Shown: positions 42,101 through 51,539, counted from the first letter of the stretch. The stretch is DNA of 64,000 bases from Cheilinus undulatus (GCF_018320785.1 NC_054878.1:31942023-32006022), one strand, 5' to 3'. The notes: a model not told the origin generated them from the sequence alone. Numbers and translations are program-made.

Positions 42101-45100
42101 ATTTGAACTCTCCAGTAGAGGCTAGAGAAATAATAATAATATTATCCCGTCTGAGGTGAAGCAGTCTAACTTTATGTAGTTTGGTATTAAAATTGCTTTA
42201 ATAGTCACGTTTAGCATCTCGTTTCTATGCAAAGTCCCATTTAGATAGAACGGAGCGGAAGTTGCGTCCATATTCATGGAGGGGTAGGAATAAGCTGGAA
42301 AGCCTGCCTCAGGAGACTCTGAACACAGATATGAATGTGACTCTGAACACAGATATGAATATGACTCTGAACACAGATATGAATATGACTCTGAACACAG
42401 ATATGAATGTGACTCTGAACACAGATATGAATATGACTCTGAAGGGGAAAGATCCTTCACCTTAGGTCGCTCTAAAGCATCAGTGCTGCGGCGGGACTCT
42501 CACTTTTTGGCTAGGGGACATCACGGTCCTCACGGTCACTCCCACCTCATCTGGAAAACTCCGTCCTTTTTCCTCTCCCTCTTCCCAGTGTTCCCAGTAT
42601 CCAACCGCCCATTTTTTGTGCATTTTTCAAAAGTCTGAAGTGGGCGGAGTTAGCTCTGAGCTTGGGGTTCACTTATGGTCCCCAACACAGCAAGTGTTCA
42701 ACGTTCTCCACGCTAAAATGACAGCAAACAATACAAATCAAACAGCAATGTTGGCTGGTCTAGAATTGAAACAAAATGCCTCCTGACCCATTTAACTTCT
42801 ACCTATAAACACGTGGTGTTACTGAATGAAAAGAACTCAAGAAATATTTGACACTACGACAAAAGAAGTTCTACATACCTTACCAATAGCTCGTAGGCTG
42901 ATGCTCCGGGTGACGTCGAATTAATACACGCCAATGTCCTGCTTTGTATTCCATCTTCGTTTGCAGCTCGTTCTACGAGCAGACAGCAACTTTATGAAAT
43001 ATTTCCGCGCACACGAGACCACAGAAGACACGAAAACGCTGTAGTTTACCAGGCAGCCGTTGGCGGTTTGATTTTCCAACGAACCACACACGCATGCGTA
43101 TAAGGTCTTTCTTTCCCCGCGCCTGCGCGAAACCGTATTCGCGCATGGCGATTGACTGCAACCACAGTGCGCAAACGCATTTCGAGAAAGCAGCACTGTT
43201 TGTGTACATGGAGGGAGGTGACTGAAAACTGTTCACTCTGTAGCTCGTTTCCAAATTGTTCCATTTTTAAACACCCAAATCGCTGTTCTAGTACAGACAG
43301 AATAGAAAACGTTCCTGTGTAGATAGGGTTGAATGGCGACGGGAAACAGTTTTTCAAAATTATTTTTATATATTTATTTTTTATATTGATACAACTTTAT
43401 TGAACAGATTCCAATAGTTAATACAGCATTGGCACATGAAACAAAACGTATTTACTAGACATAAATAACCCCACATACAGATAAAGAGAAGTTTAGATTA
43501 AATTACATAAGGTATGAGAAGTAAATCAAAATTTCAGAAACTAAACCATGGTTTCATATTGTTTTTTTTTTAAGAATTTTTTTTCCCTTAGAAATCTATT
43601 TGATAGACTATATGTACAGTTCCCATTCATTTTTAAAACTGATTATGGAGGGTTTCTTGTCATTCTATTTGCATTCATGTTTAAGTTGTTTAACCAGTAA
43701 AAATAACTATTGTATTTATATAATGTATATACTATATATTCAACTGTATTATATACATATTATATATACAGTATGTATCTCTCTCTCTCTCTCTTTATGT
43801 ATATATAAAATAGTTCTTTCCAATTACCTTGTTATATTTCCTATCGGTAATATGTGTCATCCAATTTCAGTTCTGGAAGATTGACTGAAACATTAAAGTA
43901 CATCAATGTATTTTGTGTTAGATGCATTAAAGGAAGTGGAATGGCTTTACAAATGCAATGGCATTCTTTGTGAGAGCAATTAACATCATTCTTTTCCAAT
44001 AAATCAGTTAAACTAAAATAATTGACCACTTTCATCCATCAAATTAAGAACAAACAAAATGATTTTTGGTACCATTCTTGGTTTCAATAAGGTTTTCATA
44101 TTAACTGTAACTGTCCGTTTATTTCACAAGGCAGCATCATGTGGTGTAGCACTGAGAAACAAATATGGACATAACAACAAATTGGTGCTTGTTCACAGGT
44201 TTTGCAGGTTGACAGGTTTTTACTGTATTTTCTACAGAACTTTCTTGATCATGCAGTATTTTTAACCTCTTGTCCCTGCTAAAATTACGGTATGTGATTG
44301 CAATTTTTTTCACAGATTTTTACTGTGAATTTAAATGTACATGAGAGAAAAGTCTGTAATTTTAACAAAATACTACTGTAATTTTTAGAGTAATTGCCCG
44401 TCTTGAAGATTACAGTATTTTTCCTTTATTTTCACAATCTTCTTTCGTTTAAACGGTACAATTTTGTAATTATTACGTACTTTAATTGTAAAAATTTATG
44501 TTTCATACCGTTGCTTGATTTACAGCAATTCTGTGTATTCTATACAGTAATATATGTTTATTTGTTTTACGGTCTTTTACTGTTGCTATTTGACAGTCTT
44601 TTGCCGTATTTTCTACGGACATTTTTTACAGTGTACAGAGAGTACAGGTTAATGTTGCCAACCTTATAGTAGCCACCAACTGATCCAACGGGAACTTCAA
44701 CAATGACATGTCCATCAGTGACAGTCAGGGAGTAACCTCTGGCAGCCATCTCAGCAGCATCCAGCCTCTGACCATCGACACCCATGTGGACCTCTAAAAG
44801 CTGAAACTGACCCGAGGAAATCAGAGGGTCTATGTGCCTCGGCAGGAACCAGGTGATTGTGTTTTGAGTGAAGGAAACACCTCCTGTATAGAAAAAGAAA
44901 CCGCTTAAATTTAGGCTGGCCACAGTACAAGAGCCCAGTTACACACATTTAGAAAGTATTTACTCATCATATTCAAAAGGAACAGATAATTTACAGCTGG
45001 CAGTAAGATTAATAGGTCTATAATCCTAAAACCTAGGGAGAAAAGCTGTTAAAAATGGCCTTTCTGGTCAACACTACAAACAATCCCATGATGCTTTGAG

Positions 45101-48100
45101 AGTAGCTTGTAACTGCTTCCCCAGTTTTTCAAAATTGTAATTTAATGTATTATTCATTTTCCAAAAATGAGAGTGAAAATTAAATGTGGTCATTGTTTGT
45201 TGTTGCCTTCAACAAATCCCAGTGGGTTCAAGTCAACTTAGGCTCAAGTCAAATGAAAAATGCAGTCATGGCAATTTTATGTTCGCCATGAAAAAGGAAG
45301 TCGTTTTTCAGTGATTTAAAACACTGGTAGAGCCCTGAATCTTAGAAAGGGGTAAAATGTGTTAAAACACAATAGAAACACTATTCAGTAATACTGTACT
45401 CATGATCACACTATCCAAGACCAAGACCTTTTGGGGGTCAAGACTGAGTCAAGCCCAAGACCATAAAAATCCATTTTAAAAACCATAACAAGGTTTAACA
45501 GTTAAAGATCATTCTCTCTTTAATTTTAGTTTTCTTTTACATAAATCTGACAGATAAAAACAAGGTGTCTGCAGCTCTTTCAAAGCACAACATGCAAAAA
45601 TCTCAAATCAACAAATTTGTTCAACTCTTGTAAAAAATAAATCCTTGCATGTATTTAAAGCCACTGACAAGTCTAGAATTATTATAAATATCTGAAAATG
45701 GGAGGTTTATCTAGATTTGTCAGGTGAATGAGGCCTAAAGTAAGTGTTCAGAGGTATTTCTGACTAGAAATAAAATGGAATGATGTCCAAGTTTTTGCAG
45801 GTGTAGTCATTTGTTGTTTTTGCAAGTGCCTCTCCTCAATAGCACATTAATGACGTCAAAGAATAGCAGATCAGTGCTGGTCTTGATGGAAAATCCCAAG
45901 TCAGGCCAGTCCGAGACCAAGACAAGACCAAGACATTCAAAATATGACCTTTAGACCGGACTCAAGACCAAGACCATTCTCAAGGACTACAACACTATTC
46001 ACCCAGCCAGTTTTATTGTTGTACCATAACGTAAAATCCTTGTCCAACCAAAACTTTTTTTTCTCTAATGAGACGTAAGCTGACTCGAACCCACTGGCAA
46101 TTGGAAAAAGCCAACATCAGTGACCACAACTTTCATTTTTCATGTTCATATTAAATTTGTGGGAAGTAAATACAATTGAGGAACAGTGATTTTAACCTTC
46201 CCATAAAAGGTAAAAAAAAAGCAAATGTAACAGTTATGGTCACAGTCGGCAACTGATACGGCATTTGTGGGAAATTTATCATGTTTGTGGTATAATTAGA
46301 TTAAAAACTGCAGATTTGCATCATGTTTGGTCTACTTATCTTTTGTTATTGTTTTGATGTAGAGTCCTCTGGTGGCAGAATTAACAGAGTGCTTTTAAAG
46401 TCAAATGAAAATACACTATCAAAAGATACTGGAATCCGTGGAAGCCCATTAAAACAAATAAGAAAAAACATCAAAGTAAGGCAATTTAAAAAAAAAATCC
46501 TGAATCATAATTATGGGATAAAAAGTCGAAATTATTTCAACTTTGTATCTCATAATTGCAACTTAGGATTCCCTTTTTCTGTTAAATTGCCTAACTTCCA
46601 CATTTTTCTTTTAAGGTGGCGGAAATGGGCTTCCATAGGAATCAACCCTTTAAAAAAACACCAAATATAACCACTGGCTGTAAAACCCCTCTTGGATTTT
46701 CACAGAACAATTTTCAGAACATTTTCTGTGCTACATTACTGTAGCTAAAATGCTAATTACCGTCTAATATTGGACAAGCTGCTGCTGCGTCGATTTGGGT
46801 CGCCAGCCACTTCTTTTCAAATACCGTGGAGGTTTTGAAAACTGTCATGGGTACTCCAGCGACCTGTGGTAAAGTAACAAAACTGTGTTTAAGTGTTTGT
46901 TTAAATGCTTTAATGTTGGAACAAAAGAAACATTTAATTCCTCAGGATGCGTGTAAGTCAACTGAATGGACCGAGTGGAGGATGTAAATACAATAAAGAG
47001 CAGCCTTTCAATGCAACACTGCCAACCAGATTTCAGATGAAGTAATACATTCAAAAAGGCACTTTGATTGCATTATTTGATCTAAATCCAATAGTTTACT
47101 GTCTGCATGTGTAAGCAAGTAGTGAGTTATCTAATAGACTGCAAGTAATTCACCCAGAGAGGCTGCCGCCTGAGAGGAAGTCTGAAATTTAGTGACTGCG
47201 CTGCACTTACACTCTGGGTGTATGTTTCAGGTGAGGTTGTTGGACTTCTCAGTAGCAGCCTTGTAGCAGTGCTCGCCACCCCATAACCATTTCTCTGTGC
47301 CTCGCCCACTTTCATTATTCTCTCCTCAGGGGTGTAGAAGACGAGCGTTGTGATTCTGGATTCAATGGGTCGTTCCTGAAGGGAAAATATCACAGCATGC
47401 CATCAAAAAAAGATTTCTAGGAGATTAAAAATGCTAAAATGAGACTTTCAGACCTCAGCTTGTCGTCGAGGATCCCCAAATTTTGGATTGTCCCCTTCGG
47501 CGGGATGTCCAGGCAGGACATAATCCTCCTGAGATGCTCTTTTCACGGACACCTAGAAATGAGGCAGGGAGATAAGTGATCATCAATCTCTCCTCTCCCC
47601 TCTTCTTTGACATCTACTACACCAGTCTTGATGCTCAAATGGGACATAAAACATCCCCTTTGAGAGCCCTGCTGCCTTCACTTGCCTCCATATAGTTGCG
47701 TTCACAGATTATTTCTCTAGAGGCCCAGGTAGTGTAGTAGCAGGTTTCTGCCACCTGGTACAGCTCGCCTTCATCCATTTGGTTCCCATGCAGAAGGAGG
47801 TTTATGGTTGTTGTGAAAGCTTTATCGTTCTAAAACACAAGGAGGTAGGACTCTAAATTAAAAGCCCTTTTGGTGCCACCCTATGAAATAATATCTCCAA
47901 GTTTTTTTTACCACGTTCTCAGCAAAACAGTTCTGAAGGGAGGCGTAAATCATGGCGTGCCCCAGCTGGTTTATGGTCACACTGAAGCCACACTGAGCGG
48001 CTATACTGGGTGTAAGAGGGATGGCAGTGTTATCTGAGGAGGAAGAGGATAGTTAGAGGAAGGAAAAGTGAGACAAAGTGAAAGAAAAATGGAGTCAAAG

Positions 48101-48440
48101 TGTCAGCTTACTTATCACAGCAGAAACTTCAAGAAGATTTCCCCCAAGTGGACCAGCTTCCACAAGCATGATGTTTCCCAGGCATTGTGAGCGGATATCT
48201 GGGATCAAATGTTCACATTAATTTGCATTAAAGTACAATTTAAGTAAACCTGTAATCAAAAATGGTTTAAAAACCTACTTATTGAGGCCTTCCTTTGGGC
48301 TTCTACATTTATAAGGGCAATCAGAAGAACAAACCACCTGAAAGAGATTGAACTGTGTTAAAAGAAGTATGAAAACTCTTAAAATTGAGTACAACAAACA
48401 GAAACCAAACTACACACCCCAATCCAACCAATCGACCCAT
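27169..48440 (-). CDS. zpax: ZPAX-type egg envelope glycoprotein, copy B (21 exons)
   Basis: Exons in transcript order: 48440-48418, 48337-48279, 48198-48112, 48033-47912, 47829-47686, 47552-47454, 47375-47211, 46863-46761, 44883-44663, 33982-33826, 33750-33539, 33462-33348, 33217-33024, 32759-32645, 32568-32399, 32321-32227, 30786-30656, 29899-29710, 27640-27499, 27407-27311, 27239-27169. Total 2712 nt (903 aa), no internal stop. Signal peptide: MGRLVGLGWFVLLIALINVE. The ZP module begins near residue 606 with cysteines at ECFPN, ACGPA, SCGTT and VSCYY, then ENCWA, GCGNP, VHCDV, VICDP, GVCNG and GPCSN, matching copy A one for one. There is no transmembrane tail. Exon count and phases equal copy A. 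Exon 5 ends in a GC donor (GCAAGT). Intron 9 is 10.7 kb because of a large insertion. Subtype zpax1 versus zpax4 is undecided. Confidence 0.9.
30290..30542. repeat. DNA-transposon-like repeat end in zpax-B intron 17
   Basis: The stretch 'gccatgtgattggctgactcg' followed by 'gagcagctggacaggtgtacctaatgaagtgaccagtgagtgt' (to about 30540) matches the end of a common teleost DNA-transposon family ('acaggtgtacctaataaagtggccggtgagtgt'). The opposite end was not found. The left limit is approximate. Confidence 0.5.
33983..35435. other. 3' flank within zpax-B intron 9
   Basis: Intronic sequence between the 9.2-kb insertion and exon 10. No repeat or ORF with recognisable content. Confidence 0.4.
35907..36290 (+). 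repeat. Three ~129-bp tandem subterminal repeats
   Basis: The motif TTACTGGCAGCTGTGGTTAC starts at 35921 and 36050, with a variant (TTACCAGCAGCTGTGGTTGC) at 36178, giving a period of 128-129 bp. Each unit continues with CAGAAATTTACTGTAAAAAATACAG and a 'gcagattttac' block. A diverged fourth copy sits at about 35470. They form the left subterminal region of the 9.2-kb element. Confidence 0.8.
36245..41174 (-). CDS. Unidentified spliced ORF inside the 9.2-kb element (5' part unresolved)
   Basis: Four minus-strand exons join in phase: 41174-41005 (acceptor TTTTTGCAG, donor GTAAGT), 40913-40836 (CCCAG; GTAAT), 39772-39700 (GACTAG; GTAAGC) and 36633-36245 (CTGCAG; to stop). Together they read 235 codons without a stop. 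The peptide includes HKGLLSCFDKKEDNLFCLVE, then LPDGVPVESLPHVLFFV, EPLARLQGSSCYALTSIG, DSITLYCLRYSTLLKRRQL and ERMEPVQSRTLDELCSSLQ. I recognise no family, DDE motif or zinc finger. A GTGAGT at 36393 could end the last exon early and allow further exons. The first exon here needs one more upstream base in phase. A candidate ATG exon lies at 42954-42884, but I could not find the exon connecting them. Function unknown: a transposon-encoded protein or a captured host gene. Confidence 0.4.
37090..37575. repeat. Dispersed 'TTTTAGTC'-rich repeat
   Basis: Dense inverted and direct copies of 'gttttagtc', 'ttttagtct' and 'tagtttttgtca', ending 'gttttagtcgacgaaattaacactgg'. This resembles a widespread teleost repeat of unclear class. 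The left part and right part both run as AGTC-rich strings around an unrelated core (37265-37400). Confidence 0.5.
37844..39385. mobile_element. 1.54-kb inverted-repeat element nested in the 9.2-kb element
   Basis: The left end GGGTAAGCCTACCCATTAAG (37844) and right end TAATGGGTACACTTACCC (to 39385) are inverted, flanked by TA on both sides. Just inside each end, and again at about 38550 and 39155-39195, a 'ccatttaagccca' motif occurs in both orientations ('accatttaagcccac', 'gggcttaaatggtac', 'accaattaagcccat'), like transposase-binding subterminal repeats. There is no ORF of note, so it is non-autonomous. Confidence 0.7.
40350..40610 (+). repeat. Dispersed repeat ('cctctgccaaggaggttatg' family)
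   Basis: Contains 'tacctctgccaaggaggttatgt', 'aaaaagttatggatagattctgatgaaatttccagg', 'gatccagatcatcgtctggatc' and 'ggcggaggtctgcgctctctgagtgcttttctagtt'. These are all blocks of an abundant repeat seen in many fish genomes. Its class is not clear to me. It lies antisense to the ORF of the 9.2-kb element, between two of its exons. Confidence 0.6.
42317..42446. repeat. 24-bp minisatellite, 5 copies plus partial
   Basis: Unit ctctgaacacagatatgaatrtga repeats exactly at 42317, 42341, 42365, 42389 and 42413, differing only at one g/a site, with a partial sixth copy. Because 24 is divisible by 3, all copies stay open. The minus strand reads repeated SESYSYLC or SESHSYLC in an ORF of 112 codons (42460-42122), and the plus strand reads TLNTDMNM repeats. 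Confidence 0.9.
42884..42954 (-). CDS. Candidate first coding exon of the element's gene
   Basis: The minus-strand ATG at 42954 in a good context (aacgaagATGG) opens MEYKAGHWRVLIRRHPEHQP and runs to a GTAAGG donor at 42883, in phase 2. It follows a CpG-rich patch, as a first exon should. No acceptor-donor pair that would link its phase to the exon at 41174 was found. The peptide is unrecognised. Confidence 0.35.
42890..43215 (-). promoter_or_regulatory. CpG-rich promoter-like patch within the 9.2-kb element
   Basis: Compared with the AT-rich surroundings this 300-bp stretch has many CpGs ('tttccgcgcacacgag', 'ccccgcgcctgcgcgaaaccgtattcgcgcatggcg') and a TGACGTCG CRE-like site at 42911. It lies immediately upstream of, and over, the candidate first coding exon, so it is a plausible promoter for the internal minus-strand gene. 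Confidence 0.45.
43725..43805. repeat. AT/CT simple-sequence tract
   Basis: TA-rich tract followed by a (CT)n run at about 43777-43793, embedded in the 9.2-kb element. Confidence 0.6.
45410..46005. repeat. Dispersed 'aagaccaagacc' repeat in zpax-B intron 8
   Basis: Both ends carry 'ccaagaccaagacc' strings ('ctatccaagaccaagacctttt' near 45413; 'gagaccaagacaagaccaagac' near 45912; 'actcaagaccaagaccattctcaaggactacaac' near 45960). It resembles a common teleost repeat whose class I cannot assign. Confidence 0.5.
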
Positions 48441-48563
48441 GACATAAAAAGATGGGCAGATAGAGACCTCAGAGTCTTTTGTTCTAACAGTTTGATTTAA
48501 AGTTTGTTGGCCTCCTCTCTGAGTAGGTTGATGGACTTCCTGCTTCACAAACACACCCACAGA

Positions 48564-48569
48564 CAGGTG
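48564..48569 (-). promoter_or_regulatory. CACCTG E-box upstream of zpax-B
   Basis: The minus-strand CACCTG lies 124 bp upstream of the zpax-B ATG, mirroring the site 128 bp upstream of zpax-A. A candidate FIGLA-type oocyte element; use in vivo is inference. Confidence 0.45.
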
Positions 48570-48989
48570 GATCACATTACAGCCTGATGGGGATAATCAT
48601 GCAGACCGGAGTCTTGTAATCCAGCCTGAGCTGAGACACAGCATGAACATGCTGAAAGGAGGATTTTGTTTGACTTCAAAGAAAATAGTTTAAATAAAGT
48701 TTTTTGTTATGATTGTACAGCTCACCTACTCTCTCTCGCTCTCTCTCACTGTTGAGGATATGACTCCACTGATTAATGATAAACTGACACTTTTGGAAAT
48801 ATCAAATGTAAAAATAATAGATACCACATTACTTTAATGGCATGTTATAAAAAACCATAAAATATCTGGAGAAACTTTTTAACAAAATATCCTTGCCAAT
48901 GCCCATTTCATAAGAGTTATATAAGGGCTAACATTATTAATGTATTAACAGTGAGACGTCGTCTCTGTCAGAACAGAAGAGCCCTAATT

Positions 48990-49635
48990 TACCAGTACAA
49001 TGTTTTTCCACTTTTTTAAAATATTCAACTTCATACATAAACAAAGTCTGGCAGTTACATTCATGAAATAAGCACACAGAAAACATTACAGGTAAAGCAT
49101 ATAAAGCATATTTATAAACTTATAAATAAAAACAGAAAAAGGTCAGAGGTCAAACCTAGGGGCAAATTATGTATTAACCGGATTTAGAAGTAGATACGTG
49201 AACAGTGGCTCGCTACAGCATTGTTTGCTTTAGCTACAGCTAACAAAGCTGTGTGAAAGTTATTTTGGTAGAGTTACTTATATGTGAGCCAATATTGCTA
49301 AGTTAGGTTTAGTAATGTGAGCTTTAGCTAATAAAGCCTGTGCTAATATAGCTACTTAAGGTACATAGCGTCGTAGCTTATGTAGTTAATGTTAGCTTTG
49401 TAGCCTTGTAGATATCCATGAGCTTCATGAACTTAACCTTTTGTTTTGTTAGCTATTTAGCTACACTATCTTAGATGTTACATAGTTACTGTAGCTAAAT
49501 TTAACTTCAAGGATTTGTTAGAATAGATATCCATGAGCTTCATGAACTTAAGCTTTTGCTACATTAGCGACATAGCTACATTACCTATCTAGCTACATAT
49601 CTAATTTGGCTAACTTAGGTAAACTAAGGGGCCCA
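48990..49635 (+). repeat. GCTA-rich dispersed repeat, copy 1
   Basis: The opening block ('accagtacaatgtttttcc', 'cataaacaaagtctggcagttacattcatgaaataagcac') matches copies at 58.5 kb and 62.1 kb. It then passes into a long tract rich in 'tagctaca', 'gttagctt' and 'ctaacat'. Within it a block of about 40 bp with 'gatatccatgagcttcatgaactta' occurs twice (about 49411 and 49525). The 3' block shared by the other two copies is missing. No ORF. Confidence 0.7.
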
Positions 49636-49984
49636 TAGCAGTCAAGAAAATCATGGTCCATTATAAAGTTCACCTGTGATAACCATATTTTATTAATAAC
49701 AACCATTCTCAAAGAAACAAAAAATATTCCTGCTCCTGCTGTTATAAAATACAGCCTTTTCAAAAATGTAAACCCCTTTTCTTAAAACAGAAAAACCTTT
49801 TTTGTGGAATGTTTACGATGTGAATGGGCAGATTGACTAAAGCATTTCAAAAGTAATGTCAGAATTCAGAGACAAGCCATGGTGTGCACAAACATAAGGA
49901 TGCCAGAGAATGAAGTAGAAACTGAAATAACTTCAAGGGGGAAATAGGAATTGCATAGAGAATCAATCGGCAGAAAACGTTTTA

Positions 49985-50345
49985 GTAAAAAGTGGTTACA
50001 GAGTGGCAAAAAAGGGTCAGAATGGCTGAAAAGATGTGAAAAGAGGCTAAAATGGGTCAAAAGATCGTGAAAAGTGACAGAAATGTGTCAAAATGTTTCA
50101 ACAAAGGGGAAAAAGTGGCAAAAATGGGTGAATAGTGGAATAGATGGATGAATTGTGTCAACACTGGGTGACAGTGACAACATGGGAAGAAAGTGGCAAA
50201 ATAGTGTGAGCCAAAAAATGTGAAAAGCGGTTAAAAAGTAGTGAAAATAGGTTAAAATATTTTTAAAAAGAGCTAAAGGAAGTAAAAATTGAAAAAGAAA
50301 ATGTGTCAAAAATGGGCAGAAACAGTTGTGAAAACGGCTTAAATT
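49985..50345 (+). repeat. Purine-rich degenerate tandem repeat
   Basis: An irregular ladder of 'gtggcaaaaatgggt', 'gtgaaaagtgacagaaatgtgtcaaaatg' and 'ctaaaatgggtcaaaagatcgtgaaaa' phrases every 15-25 bp gives a strongly A/G-biased strand. It looks like an old minisatellite. The long minus-strand ORF over it is a composition artefact. Confidence 0.55.
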
Positions 50346-51539
50346 GGTACAAATAAGTAGTTTAAACATCAGAACCAAATAATAGCTTGACACACTTTTA
50401 GCTCCAAAATGAGGTAACTGCCAGGACACTAGCACTAATGCTATTGATCCAACACACATGCATTGATTAGTAATTGGGGAGGACCCATTCACTGGGTTTC
50501 TCATGTTCTGTGGACACCTACCGTACTTCTAGCAGTGGGTTTAGGCATTAAAGAATAAACACATAGAAAATACATATCTCTATGCTGATGATCTTTACAC
50601 TTTTGTAGCTCATAAAAAGATATCAAACATCAGCAAACTTTACTACTGTATGAGCTATAACAAACACACATTTAACATATATCTTTTGTACTTGATTATT
50701 TTCATGAATTTATTGTTATCTCTGTCCTTTTATTTCTTTTATTCAGCCCAACAGACCAGGTGAAATTCCTCGCATGTCAAAATCAGCAGGAATATAAACC
50801 AGATTAGAGCTAATGTTGTCCTTACTTGTCAAGCATCCACTTTAAAATATTAGAAGCCAGCTATGCAAGGTCTTAAGAACAGGACCAGCTTGTGGTTTAT
50901 GTAAAATGTGCCATAAACACGCAGTGAAGTTGCAGGTCCAATCCTGGGTCATTTGTAAGATTTGCCTGCATTGCCAACTTGGAGAACAGAACACTACATA
51001 ACTTATTGCAAGCACTGCTGAAAGTATGCAAAAAAAAGTGTGTTTACTGTTTTTATTGAAAAAAATAAACTGATGGATAAAACAACTTGTCATTTTTTCT
51101 TGCACTACAAAAAGAAACCTCTTTTAAATCCCACTATGAAGGTGTGCTGAACTTCCCCTCTGCTGCCAAATACATTGTTACTGCCTGGTTTGGCAGCCAG
51201 CCTTCCAGCAGTGCTCTCTCTCTCACACACACATATTGAAATGTCACAGTGTGATTTTACCTACTTCCCTCCAGCGTGCAGACGAGCTACAGTTCACTGC
51301 TTTCAGTTGCAGTGCTTTCATATAGCCCATATACAAACCTAGTGCAATTTCCATTTAAATATTTAAAAGGCATTAAATTATTGCAGGCTCACTTGTTACT
51401 TAAGGAAAAGTATCTTAAAATAAATCCAGCAAATTAAGTAAAACCAAAGTAATGATGCCTCTGATGGAATTACCGTAATATAGTTAATAGAATGCCATTA
51501 AAAAGGCTTAATAAAGGGAATTTCTCACAGGGATTTCCA

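Larger units (their letters stand above)
35436..44633. mobile_element. 9.2-kb TA-flanked inverted-repeat element in zpax-B intron 9
   Basis: The left terminus CACTGTAAAAAAAATTCCG (35436) and right terminus ending ACATTTTTTACAGTG (44633) are inverted, and each is bordered by TA (35434-35435, 44634-44635). The similarity continues inward as runs of TTTACGGTAAAA and TACAGTATTTT motifs (35440-36230 and about 44210-44630), i.e. subterminal repeats. CACTG termini with subterminal repeats resemble the CACTA/EnSpm (CMC) group, but a 2-bp duplication and the lack of a recognised transposase leave the class open. Inside are a spliced minus-strand ORF, a CpG-rich patch, a minisatellite and nested repeats. 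The alternative is two unrelated insertions of one family in opposite orientation. Confidence 0.55.

Noticed and set aside
42543-42590. Possible middle exon of the element gene (acceptor TTTTCCAG, donor GTGAGA)
   Set aside because: Its length fits the needed phases, but joining it to the exon at 42954-42884 creates a TGA at the junction.
43046-43357. Overlapping minus-strand ORFs in the CpG-rich patch
   Set aside because: They are open in several frames because of local GC content, with no motif and no supporting splice context.
50088-50504. 138-codon minus-strand ORF
   Set aside because: It lies over the purine-rich degenerate repeat; the F/L/H/P-rich peptide is a composition artefact.
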